39,234 bases of DNA from Bacteroidota bacterium. Its GTDB lineage: Bacteria; Bacteroidota; Ignavibacteria; UBA10030; UBA6906. The translations under genes were made by a program, and so were the position numbers. The stretch spans positions 1 to 39,234 of the forward strand of contig JADLEA010000062.1 of NCBI GenBank assembly GCA_020846365.1, written 5' to 3'. The notes beneath the pieces were generated by a model. It was not told the DNA's origin. It saw only the letters and a program-made list of their open reading frames with translations, and did no database searches. The stretch's first letter is position 1; every line of letters starts with the position of its first letter. Below are positions 9,647 through 19,500 of this stretch, one piece after another.

Positions 9647-10748
9647 CTCCTTCGGAATCCACCGGCGTCCCCCTGTCTCCGTCGACTATTCCGGTAATGA
9701 GCGGATACAGAATCTGCCTGGAAATGTATTGCCAGGAGTGCTGCATACTCGAGGTCTTGATCGCCCGCGAATCGAATTCGCCCCGATGTTCCGACAACTG
9801 ATGCAGTGCGTGGCGGAATCCTTCGGCGGTATCGCCATGGAGAATCCCGTTCTCAGAACGGATGGTCTCGCTGTTCGCACGTGTAGCGGTAGCGAGCACC
9901 GGCATACCGGCAAGCAGGTATTCGAACACCTTGGTCGACGGCTGACAGTCATAGTACGGCGTCATCGGGATAAACGCGACGCCGGCGTTGGCGCGCTCGA
10001 GGTATGGTCGCAGTTCCGCGTTGGGAATCATCCCATGGTATTTCACGAGCGATTCGCAGGAATACCGGCGGACGGCGTCGAGAAGCCGCTCTTGTTCACG
10101 ATGATCTCCTCCGCCGACGATATCATACGAAATGTCCATTGCATTCCCTGAGTCTTGCAGGAAGAGACCAAGCCCCTCAACGGTTCTGTCGATGTGCCGG
10201 TTATTGAGGGTCCCCACGTAGAGGAGGTGTATCCGCCCAAAGGTCTTTGGCGGGATTTCGAGGGGTTCACCGCCCAGCGGGAGCACCGAATACCGTCCGC
10301 GTGCTAAGCCAATGACATCCGCCACGGCATCCGCGATGACCGTGATATGCCTGAATACGGAACACTCCCAGCGTATGCCCCGGTTGTCCCACGTGCGCCG
10401 GAACGCACTCCCGTGGACCGAGCCCGTCCGGATGTCGACGATTTTGGGGGTTCGGCGGGAAAACCATCGGAGAACTGAACAGCCGGAGAAGCGGACGATG
10501 AACCATACATCGAAGTTCCGGGCGTGCCCGATGGCAATAACGCTCCGGATGTACCGTAAGAGCCTGCGAACGGGTCCGCCGCTACGCGGGACATACACCA
10601 CGGAGATCCCATCCAGCGCTATGCGTTTGTTCCCATAGTCCCAGCAGACGACGGTCAGATCGAGATCATCCTTCAGCCATCGGCAATATGCATAGGTATC
10701 CGTGTGGTATCCAAACTGATGCGCATCGACGATGAGCAGGTGTATCAT
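9633..10748 (-). CDS. Glycosyltransferase (GT4/GT-B like)
   Basis: 371 aa; LLYVGTLNNRHIDRTVEGLGLFL, GVAFIPMTPYYDCQPSTKVFEYLLAGMPVLATATRANSETI. Confidence 0.87.
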   Translation of the reverse strand: MIHLLIVDAHQFGYHTDTYAYCRWLKDDLDLTVVCWDYGNKRIALDGISVVYVPRSGGPVRRLLRYIRSVIAIGHARNFDVWFIVRFSGCSVLRWFSRRTPKIVDIRTGSVHGSAFRRTWDNRGIRWECSVFRHITVIADAVADVIGLARGRYSVLPLGGEPLEIPPKTFGRIHLLYVGTLNNRHIDRTVEGLGLFLQDSGNAMDISYDIVGGGDHREQERLLDAVRRYSCESLVKYHGMIPNAELRPYLERANAGVAFIPMTPYYDCQPSTKVFEYLLAGMPVLATATRANSETIRSENGILHGDTAEGFRHALHQLSEHRGEFDSRAIKTSSMQHSWQYISRQILYPLITGIVDGDRGTPVDSEGVVDA

Positions 10749-12019
10749 GAACGTTCGAGGGTTTCCTCCTGGTCTTCGGCGGGCAACGAGCCAAAGAGCG
10801 CCTCCCCATCACCGCCCTCGGCGATGAACACCATGAAGTACGACGTCATGATGGCAAACGTCCGAAACAGGATCGCATCATTGTACACCCACATCACAAT
10901 GAGGCTGAAAAAGAGAAACCACTTGAACCGGCGAAGCGTGTAGTAGTTCCACGATTTCGTCCGCATGAATCCGAACATCGCAAACGCTACCGAGAGGACG
11001 GCGAGCAGGCCTCCCTGAATCCAGATGGTGAACAGCAGGATTTTTGATCCCCCGAGGAAGGAGAGCGTCTTGCCCAACTGAGTCATACCAAGCACATTGG
11101 CTCCGCCGAAGAGGCCATAGCCGAGCCCAAGCAGGATAGCGCCTATGTCTCCCCGCATGAGGTGGAACATGACGGGAATCCGGGCGAGTCGCGGCATGTC
11201 CACAGAGTTGTCACCGGAATAGAGATACCGTTCCACGTAGCGGATGTCAAACACCGTCCGCGTTTCCTGAACGTTCGTGGAGTAGAAATACTCCCAGAAA
11301 AGCCCGAGGAGGACGCTGAGGACCACAATCGGAATGGCCCGGTACACTTTGCCGCTTGTGAACGCAATCAGACTAAAGAAGAGTGGAAGGAAGATGAACG
11401 AGATCTTTGTCTCATTCAGCGCGCACGGGATCAACAGGATGGAGTAGAGGAACACCTTCTTGATGTTGAACGCAGTCCCCTCGTACAGAGAGCCTCTGCG
11501 CACGACGAAGTAGAAGGCGATCAGAAAGAGTAGCTGTGTGAGTATACCGCTCCCGCCAAAACCAAACGTGCCTCCAACGTGATCCGTCGCGCCAAACCGC
11601 GCTACTTCATACAAAGAGGCGGGCAGCTGCAAGAGGGCAAAGACGAACAGGTACGATGTGAAGCTCTCGACGAATCGATCTCGCAGATCGGACTGAAAGA
11701 AATCGTACACGACAACGAGAGAAGACAGAAAGAACACCGGTTCCCGGAGCCCGTTGAGGGTCGCCGAGGGACCCATATGTTCGATATTGTAGATGAACGT
11801 CAAGAGGGCGAAGGCGACAAAGAGCGAGAGCGCCCTGGCTCCGTAGTGCGTGCGGTTCCGCCAGAACACGGTAACGCAGAGGGCAACCATGAGGACATCG
11901 GTGACGACGAAAACATAGCGGACAATGAGTGAGATGCCCGGCAGGAGAATCGTACTGAAGATGCCCACATACGAGTGAAAACCGAGGACCAGAAAAAACA
12001 GCACCATCCGGAACATCAT
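10745..12019 (-). CDS. Polytopic membrane protein, Wzy/O-antigen ligase-like
   Basis: 424 aa, many hydrophobic segments, loop DMPRLARIPVMFHLMRGDIGAILLGLGYGLFGG; position in EPS operon. Confidence 0.7.
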   Translation of the reverse strand: MMFRMVLFFLVLGFHSYVGIFSTILLPGISLIVRYVFVVTDVLMVALCVTVFWRNRTHYGARALSLFVAFALLTFIYNIEHMGPSATLNGLREPVFFLSSLVVVYDFFQSDLRDRFVESFTSYLFVFALLQLPASLYEVARFGATDHVGGTFGFGGSGILTQLLFLIAFYFVVRRGSLYEGTAFNIKKVFLYSILLIPCALNETKISFIFLPLFFSLIAFTSGKVYRAIPIVVLSVLLGLFWEYFYSTNVQETRTVFDIRYVERYLYSGDNSVDMPRLARIPVMFHLMRGDIGAILLGLGYGLFGGANVLGMTQLGKTLSFLGGSKILLFTIWIQGGLLAVLSVAFAMFGFMRTKSWNYYTLRRFKWFLFFSLIVMWVYNDAILFRTFAIMTSYFMVFIAEGGDGEALFGSLPAEDQEETLERS

Positions 12020-12074
12020 GCGTCGATTTCCTTGCGTTCCAAGGGAATGGTGATGCCGTCAATCCCCTGATGCA

Positions 12075-12614
12075 TCAACGGAGAGCGATTACAGCATTTG
12101 CCACTGCCGCGGTGATAATGGCCGCAGTTGTAACCACGTTGAATGCATCCGCCCACGAGAACGAGACGGCCTCAATGACCACCGTGTCCCCGGGCTCCAG
12201 TTTCCTCGCTTTCTCGTCCAACCTGTCCAGCCTGTCCAGATTGACCGAGAACTCCACCGTCCGGATAGCATCCTCCCGCCGTACCTCGCGGGCAACCCGT
12301 ACCGAACCCAGATCGGCCTGTGCGAGCGGTCCGCCCGCATAAGATATGAGCTGAACGATATCCGTGGATATCGGAACCTCGTACCGCCCAGGATTGCGCA
12401 CCTGCCCCCAGAGATTCACCGAAATGGTGATCTCACCGGGCTTCGAGATGTAGTAGTATGCCGCGGAAGAGGCCCCGCTGTGTGACAGGCCGATGCTCGT
12501 CTCAAGCTGCGCAGCGCAGCGGGAGGGAGCTGCCACCACCCCCGCGAACACGAGACCCGCAAGGGCGAAGCGGGTGATGATCTTGCGAATCGTTCTGTGA
12601 CTGAATGCAACCAT
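12075..12614 (-). CDS. Small SLBB-domain exported protein with C-terminal hydrophobic segment
   Basis: 179 aa; signal-like N-terminus; ITISVNLWGQVRNPGRYEVPISTDIVQLISYAGGPLAQADLGSVRVAR is SLBB-like; tail FNVVTTAAIITAAVANAVIAL. Confidence 0.82.
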   Translation of the reverse strand: MVAFSHRTIRKIITRFALAGLVFAGVVAAPSRCAAQLETSIGLSHSGASSAAYYYISKPGEITISVNLWGQVRNPGRYEVPISTDIVQLISYAGGPLAQADLGSVRVAREVRREDAIRTVEFSVNLDRLDRLDEKARKLEPGDTVVIEAVSFSWADAFNVVTTAAIITAAVANAVIALR

Positions 12615-12625
12615 GGATCTGCTCC

Positions 12626-14980
12626 CTATGCGACTGCTGTGGGCGATTTCCCTTTGGCTCCGGCCTCTGTCCCGGCACCGTCTCCAGGAGATTTGCTGCG
12701 ATAATACGACGTTCCATAGCCAAGTCGGCCGTGTTTCCCGCCCCGACGAAACGACAGGCCGTATGCCTTCTGGGCGTCAAACCCGTTCAGCACGACACCC
12801 GCCACTTTGCCTCCGACACCTTCAAGAACCTCCGAGGCCTGCTGAAGATCCTGGAGACGGACTTTGCCCGCTGCCGCGACGAGGATCGTGCCGTCTACCA
12901 TCGTGGATATGACCGCAGGGTCTGTTACTGCAAGCACCGGCGATGAGTCAAACAGCACCAGATCGTACTCTTTCGTCATCGAGTCGATGAAGTCACGCAT
13001 GGCATCCGAGCCGAGGACTTCCGCAGGGTTGGGAGGAATCTCTCCGCTGGAGACGAAATGAAGATTTTCCACCTTCGTTTCCCGAATAACATTGCGCACC
13101 CGCTCTTTCCCGCTCAGCAACTCCGACAACCCGGCGCCGCCCGTGATCCGGAACATGGTCCCCAAGGTTGGTCGACGCAGATCGGCGTCTACCAGCAACA
13201 CCCGCTTCCCCGTCTGTGCAAAAGCAATCCCGAGGTTGGATGCGGTGGTGGATTTTCCCTCACCGGGCGAAGGACTGGTGACCAGGACTGATCGTATCGG
13301 CCTGCCAATCTTCGCAAACTGCAAATTCGTTCGCATCTGCCTGTACGACTCGGCAATTGACGAGAACGGAAATGACAGCGTAACGAGGTGCGCGTCAACG
13401 GCCTTGTCGCGCGCGGCAATCTTTGGCCCGCCCAACCGTTCAATCTCATTGTCAATGTTGCCGATCGGCGTCAACGACGGGAATCCATACCGTTTGAGAT
13501 CTTCCGGCGACTGGACGCGAACATCCAGAAACTCTTTCGCAAATGCAATGGCAACGCCGAGGCCGAGACCCAGGACAATGCCCAGGGCAAGATTCACAAA
13601 CGTTTTCGGGCTGGACGGCGAAAGAGGCACGGCGGCGCGCTCTATGATCTCAATGTACCCGATATTCGATTGTTCGGTAATATTCGCCTCGTTGTACTTT
13701 TCCTCAACCATGAGATAGAGTTTTTCATTGCTCAGGCGTGCCCGCTGGAGGCGCGCAAGCGCAACACTCTTGCTCGGGATTCGATCGAATTTCCGTTCGT
13801 AGTCGGATATTGCCTCACTGAGGGCCTTCTTCTTCGCCGCCAAGGCCGAAACGCTGATTTCCGTCTCCAGGATCTTCTGCTTGACGGATTTCAAGTATTC
13901 TGCTGCATCGGCGCCGGCACCCTGGGAAGGAGTGAGCGTGCGGAGGTAGTCGTCCGTGCGGGTCTGGAGCTTGAGACGGACGGACGCGATCTGTTGATCA
14001 ATTTCCTTGACTTTCTCGTTGAGGATCTCACGTCCAGCAGAGGAGGGGTTCTGGACAACTGCCATGTCACGCTGGACCTCCAGCCTGGAGAGCTGCTCCT
14101 GCATTTGGCGAATGTATGTGTCGTTTGCCTCTCCGACGACCCTCGCTACATTGGTCTCTTGCTGGGGGAGCTGGGCATGATAGGACGCGAGAGTGTTCTG
14201 CATCTCCTTCAGGTTGATGTCAGTCGCATCCCTAGCCGCTTCGAGTTCGGCAAGCTGATCGATCATGCGTTTCGACTCGTCATCGAGCGAGACCACTCCC
14301 TGATTCTCCATGTAATTCTGCAACGAGTTCTCGGTTTCCTCCAGCGCTTTGCGTTTTTCCCTTGCCTGTGCCTCCAGAAACTCGCGGAACGAGCGTGACT
14401 TGGCCCGGCTCATATAGATATTCCGGTCCCGGTATGCTTCTGCGAAGGTATTCGCTAGTAGCGCGGCCTCACGGGGGTTCTGACTCTTCGCCGTGATGGT
14501 GATGATGTCTGAGTCGCGCACAGGATCAAACTCCACGGAGCCTGCGATCCGACCTGACACCAGCGGAAGCGGGGCAAATTCGGGCTTTGTAGGATCATCC
14601 GGCGACGGAAGCACCAGCGGCATGAGCTCCCCCTTTGCATCGTCCAGATACTTCATTCTCAGCAAGGCTGCACCGGCAGAGTCCATCAGCGCCCGGGAGT
14701 TCAAGATCTCCAGCTCGTTCTGGATCACATTCTTGACCCCGTCAGTACGCACGGCGTCAAGGAACAAGGCACCCCGGCCTTCTCCGGCGCTCAAGAGAAC
14801 CTTTGCCGTCGCATGATAGGTCGGTGGCGTGAGCTTCGTGAAGAGAATCGTCGCTATAAGGACAGCGAGAAAGGTGACACCAATGATCCATTTCCCCCTG
14901 ATCATCATCGCAAAATATTCCTGAATTCCCCTCTCCCGGGGTCCATCCGGCCCAGCTGCACGATTCTGATGTGTCTTCAT
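12626..14980 (-). CDS. Polysaccharide co-polymerase/bacterial tyrosine kinase (Wzz + BY-kinase)
   Basis: 784 aa; Wzz N-terminus (GIQEYFAMMIRGKWIIGVTFLAVLIATILF), coiled coils, Walker A SPSPGEGKSTTASNLG, Walker A' VLLVDADLRRPTLG, Walker B LVLFDSSPVL, Tyr-containing tail. Confidence 0.95.
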   Translation of the reverse strand: MKTHQNRAAGPDGPRERGIQEYFAMMIRGKWIIGVTFLAVLIATILFTKLTPPTYHATAKVLLSAGEGRGALFLDAVRTDGVKNVIQNELEILNSRALMDSAGAALLRMKYLDDAKGELMPLVLPSPDDPTKPEFAPLPLVSGRIAGSVEFDPVRDSDIITITAKSQNPREAALLANTFAEAYRDRNIYMSRAKSRSFREFLEAQAREKRKALEETENSLQNYMENQGVVSLDDESKRMIDQLAELEAARDATDINLKEMQNTLASYHAQLPQQETNVARVVGEANDTYIRQMQEQLSRLEVQRDMAVVQNPSSAGREILNEKVKEIDQQIASVRLKLQTRTDDYLRTLTPSQGAGADAAEYLKSVKQKILETEISVSALAAKKKALSEAISDYERKFDRIPSKSVALARLQRARLSNEKLYLMVEEKYNEANITEQSNIGYIEIIERAAVPLSPSSPKTFVNLALGIVLGLGLGVAIAFAKEFLDVRVQSPEDLKRYGFPSLTPIGNIDNEIERLGGPKIAARDKAVDAHLVTLSFPFSSIAESYRQMRTNLQFAKIGRPIRSVLVTSPSPGEGKSTTASNLGIAFAQTGKRVLLVDADLRRPTLGTMFRITGGAGLSELLSGKERVRNVIRETKVENLHFVSSGEIPPNPAEVLGSDAMRDFIDSMTKEYDLVLFDSSPVLAVTDPAVISTMVDGTILVAAAGKVRLQDLQQASEVLEGVGGKVAGVVLNGFDAQKAYGLSFRRGGKHGRLGYGTSYYRSKSPGDGAGTEAGAKGKSPTAVA

Positions 14981-15030
14981 TGGTCACCTCTTCTACTCAA
15001 TACACGAAGAAGACGAACGCTATTCGAGAA

Positions 15031-15062
15031 ATTATAGTGCAAAGAAAACCAACAAATGTCAA
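15031..15062 (-). promoter_or_regulatory. Candidate promoter for the EPS operon
   Basis: Minus strand TTGACA (15057-15062) and TATAAT (15031-15036), both perfect hexamers but 20-nt spacing; about 50 nt upstream of the BY-kinase ATG. Confidence 0.5.
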
Positions 15063-15298
15063 TAATGTAGAAACTGCAGGCAATTCTTACACGCTTCACC
15101 GCCGGTGACGCCTCAGAGGCCGCGCTGATGCGCGTTTCGGCCCGGAGCGATGTTCGCCGACGGTCGGCACAGAAGTTGTGCAATCTGGAGAAGTGCCGCT
15201 TTACGGGCTTTGCGAATCGGCACAAATGGAGAGGCCGACGCCTTCCATTTCATACTGTAAAAGTGTATATTGATCATATCCTTCAAACAGGAGGCACT

Positions 15299-15436
15299 GT
15301 GGAAATAGCCCTGGGAATCGCCGCGTATTTCGCAGTGACCGCAATCGTCGTCCTCTTTTTCCGTTTCGCAAACGAACGGGATGCGTTGATGCACTCGATT
15401 ACGGCCGAGTGGATCAATGAGAGCACACAAGGGTAA
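15299..15436 (+). CDS. Small single-TM membrane protein (45 aa)
   Basis: AGGAGG (15289-15294), 4 nt, GTG start; VEIALGIAAYFAVTAIVVLFFRFANERDALMHSITAEWINESTQG-stop. Confidence 0.6.
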   Translation: MEIALGIAAYFAVTAIVVLFFRFANERDALMHSITAEWINESTQG

Positions 15437-15526
15437 CAGGCAGGCCCCCCGCGTCGGATAGACTTCTTCCTTCTCCCCCCCGTTGCTTCCTATCTCTCTA
15501 CATCATTCCCTTTGACGGTATTCCCC

Positions 15527-16036
15527 TTACCTCTCGCGCGTGAGAAAGGTAAAGAGCCGCGAATCTGCTACACTCCCCTGTTTGTCAACAATGTCAATCT
15601 GAAACGTCATGATCTGCGAGGTGACGCTTTCCGTCGCAGTGAAATAGAAGATGGCATAGCGCGTTGCATTGACGGGCACATCTCCCACGGCGATCGAGTC
15701 ATTGTATGTCAAACCCGTGGCAGCCGAAAGGGGCAGGACGCGTGCAACCACGCCCCGCAAGGGCGTTTTCCCGCTGTTCGTAAGCACAATCCGCAGCCGG
15801 CCCGTTTCCCGCGGCCCGAGAAAATTGTCCCCGGAGGGTTCCGAAAATTCGAAATCGTATGACGCGGACTTAACTCTCGCGGGAACGCGAACTCCTGCAC
15901 TGTCCACTTCCGCTGCGACACGGAGGGCTCCGGCGGGACTGCGTCCGCTTACGATCTGCGCCGAGGCCGGGGGCGCCGCTGTCCAGCAAACAACGCTCGC
16001 AATCATCACCCAGGCCGCACGCGTGTTCTTCACCAT
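15527..16036 (-). CDS. Exported hypothetical protein with CARDB-like beta-sandwich
   Basis: Start MVKNTRAAWVMIASVVCWTAAPPASAQ (signal peptide); NFLGPRETGRLRIVLTNSGKTPLRGVVARV resembles CARDB-type Ig folds. Confidence 0.7.
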   Translation of the reverse strand: MVKNTRAAWVMIASVVCWTAAPPASAQIVSGRSPAGALRVAAEVDSAGVRVPARVKSASYDFEFSEPSGDNFLGPRETGRLRIVLTNSGKTPLRGVVARVLPLSAATGLTYNDSIAVGDVPVNATRYAIFYFTATESVTSQIMTFQIDIVDKQGSVADSRLFTFLTRER

Positions 16037-16058
16037 GGCTGCACTTCTCCGTTGATCA

Positions 16059-16583
16059 TTAGGGACGTCCCGGCGGAGCAGGAAATCCGGAGGGAGGAGG
16101 GACGGGAGGCTCATCACTTCCAGGAAGAGCAATCAGTGTCACGATGCCGGCCACGAGCACTCCCCCGCCGATCCAGATCCACGGACTCATCCCTTCCGGT
16201 TCCACGTACTCGGCTTCCACCACGAAATAGAAATCCTCCCCCGAAAGACCGTCCGGGAATTCCTTCGTGAATTCCCAAACGATCCGTCGTTTCTGTCCGG
16301 GAAACACAATCGTTCCCGCATCCCCCGTGATATTCAGCGGGCGATACACAAAGGACGCATCGTTCTCCCTGCGCAGGAGGAGCCGCACCGCGTGCACTTT
16401 GTCGATGGGGGCGTTCAGATCGTAATAGATCCTGATCAGATCTGCGCTGATCTCGAAACGGACATTCTCAACGCTTGTGTCCTCCGCCTGTGCATGCGCG
16501 GCAGCTAGAGGCCACCCCTCGAGGAGCAGCAGCCCCGCGAGGACCACGCGCAGGAGATTGAACCGAGCCACAACGGCGTACAT
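16059..16583 (-). CDS. Exported/membrane-anchored hypothetical protein with beta-sandwich and C-terminal TM
   Basis: 174 aa; signal peptide; VENVRFEISADLIRIYYDLNAPIDKVHAVRLLLRRENDASFVYRPLNITGDAG; TM segment PWIWIGGGVLVAGIVTLIAL; Pro-rich tail. Confidence 0.75.
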   Translation of the reverse strand: MYAVVARFNLLRVVLAGLLLLEGWPLAAAHAQAEDTSVENVRFEISADLIRIYYDLNAPIDKVHAVRLLLRRENDASFVYRPLNITGDAGTIVFPGQKRRIVWEFTKEFPDGLSGEDFYFVVEAEYVEPEGMSPWIWIGGGVLVAGIVTLIALPGSDEPPVPPPSGFPAPPGRP

Positions 16584-16596
16584 GAAACCTCCCTGG

Positions 16597-19500
16597 TTAT
16601 TTCATCAGGAGCATCTTGATGACGTAGCTGCCGCCAGCGGCCGTGGTCATGCGGGTAAGGTACATACCCGTCGCCACGGTGCGGCCCGCCTCATTTCTTC
16701 CATCCCATCTCAACCAGTGCCGTCCCTGCTCCAGCACACCGGTGTGCAGCGTCCGCACTTCCTCCCCCAGAATGCTGTAGATTTTCACGGTCACTTCTCC
16801 CGTCAACGGTATCGACACCGGAATAGTCGTCGCCGGGTTGAACGGGTTCGGGAAGTTTTGTTCGAGCGCAAAGGTCTGCGGCACAATGGAGCCAAGCTCG
16901 CCGGCAACCGCCTCATGCGTGCCGATTAACACGATGAAGGCCGAGCGATCGGTGACGGGAAGAGCTGCATAGGAGTTCTTCTCCCTTAAGTCGACATAGC
17001 GCGCGCGGGCGACATCCACCAGATAGGCGTCGAACTCTGTCGGAACCTCTCCGATGCCGGTGAATGTCAACAGCACCTCCTTCCCGCGGGGAGCACGGAG
17101 CTCGAAGGGCCAACGCGCAACCCTGTCGATCCGGCCGCGAAAATCGGTCGCAAAGTCCGATGCAACGGAATCCATGTCGGGCCGCGAGAAGACAGCGCTC
17201 GGCAGCACTCCGATCGCCCTCGGCTTGTGGTAGTCATGGATGTCGAGCCCGTCAGTGGCATCCGGCCGGATGCCCAGTCGAGTGGACACATCCGCATAGG
17301 ATTCCGTCGATACCTCGATCCCCACAGTCCAGGATCCGGCAGCTAGCGTGTCCGGTTGTTTGAGCACGCCGGATGTTGCGGCATAGGGAACCTTAAGCGT
17401 GGCAATACCGTCCACATTATAGAAGTAGTAGCCTCTGTATGGTTCCAGCGTGCCTGAGGTCTGAAAACCCTGGCTGCCGCTGAATCCGTGGATGGGCTCC
17501 CGCGTTGCCTGTCCGTTTACCGATTGTACTGCTGTCCAGGGAACCGCCTGGGCGAACGGATTGGTGATGATATTCCACCCCGTGTGCAAAGGAACGAGGG
17601 CAGTCCCCGCCGAATCCAGTGTCGCGGATGGCACCGACGTGTTGATGTTCCAGTCCCCCTTTCTGACAAGCCAGAATGCGCGTCCCGTGGAGAAGGTGAA
17701 CGTCTGGCCGCCGTCATAGGGCACGAAGTAGTTGGACTCGGCGCCGTTATCCCAGTAGGCCTGCCAGTCGGATGCGTTTGTGCCGTTCACGAGATTGCCG
17801 ACAAGCGCCGTGCCGCCTCCGGGCAGCCCGACCAATCGATAGTCGGTCGGAAGATAATCGCCGGAGTTCGTGTAGCTCGGGAATGTCTGGACCCAGTTCA
17901 GGACCCACACCGTGGGGTACGACGGCGTGAAGGTCCATGTCGAAGAGTACGCACTCGTGCCCCCGGCATTCCTCGCCCTCACGTGCCAGTAGTATGTCGT
18001 ATTGTTGACCAGCGGTCCAATCTGCCGCGAGGTGGTCGTCAAGGTGGAGTCATCGATCACCGTGGTGTTGAACGTTCCGACCACAGCCACCTGCAGATGA
18101 TAATGCGTTGCCCCCGCAGCAGAATCCCAGCGGGCCGTGAAGTTCGTCGGAAGGTTCGGCTGGCCGTTTGTCGGGACCAGGAGCGTGGGCGTAGGCGGCG
18201 GCGCCATGCTGACGGTGAATGCGACGGGTGCAGCATTTCCTCCGCCTGGCGCCGGATTGGACACGACGACGTTTCGCGCGCCGAGCGTGGCCAAGGCCCC
18301 AATGGTGACGTTCGCCGTGAGTCGCGTGGCGCTGTCACGCGTCACGGAATTCACAGTGATCCCTGAACCGAAATTCACCTCGGTGTCGGTCACGAAATTC
18401 GTGCCGCGCAGGTCGACGTTCAACGTCTGCGACCGTATCGCGGTCGATGGGGTGGCGGACAGAAGCGTCGGTACAGGATTCGTCACCAGGAAGCCGTCAA
18501 CCAGACTGTCCACTCCCCCGCCCGGCGGGTCGATCCTGACGTAAATCGTACGGGGACCGGTGGCTGCGTTGCGCGAGATCGTGATGTTTGTGGTCAGCCG
18601 GGTTGCGCTGTCAACAGTGACCGAATTGACGTTAATATCCGGCCCGAAATCCATCTTCGTCGCGCCGCCCGTGAAGTTCGCCCCACGCACCACGACGCTG
18701 AGCGTCTCGAGACGTCTTCCGGTCGCCGGGGTCGCGTTGGCAATCGATGGTTCGGCGTTGGTGCCCACAACGAAACCGTTCACAAGCGTCGCGGAGCCGC
18801 CACCGGGGGCGAAGTTGAACACGGAGATGTCCCGCGGGCCAACGGCCGCGTCGGAGTTGACGGTGATGTCTGCCGTAATCTGGGTGTCGCTGACGACGAC
18901 ACGGGAGTGGACGGTTATGCCCGTCCCCATGTCAATTCTCGTCACGCCTTCGATGAAGCCGGTCCCCTCGATCACGATGTTTCTGCGCTCAAGCTGCTGA
19001 ACGATATTGGGCGTCACCGATGTGAGCGTGGGTTCCGGGTTGATGACGGTGAAAGCGTTCGTTTTTGTTGCAGTGCCGCCTCCCGGCGAGCTGTTGGTCA
19101 CGGAGACGGACCGCAATCCCGTTGCCGCGCTGGTGTCGATGGTGATCGATACCACCAGCTGCGTCGGGATGGTAATGGTCGGCTGGCCCGTCACGATACC
19201 GGATCCGAAGTTCACGGAAGTGACGCCATCGATGAAGTTCGTACCGGTGATCGCCACATCCAGGTGGCCCAGACGGGCGCCCACGGACGGAGTGACCGTG
19301 GCGATGGTGGGCACGGGGTTTTCCGCCACCGTGAAGGTGCGTTTCTCCGACATCCCGCCGCCGGGTGTGGGATTGGACACCGTCACGTCGCGCGGTCCCA
19401 TGGTTGCGCCGGCTTGCACGGTAATGTTGGCGGTCAGCGTCGTGCCGGAATTCACCACCGTGCTGTTGACCACAATGTCAGAACCGCCAAAATCGACTTC

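Noticed and set aside
13388-14398. 336-aa plus-strand ORF antisense to the Wzz/BY-kinase gene
   Set aside because: Antisense shadow of the coiled-coil region; no RBS or family motif.
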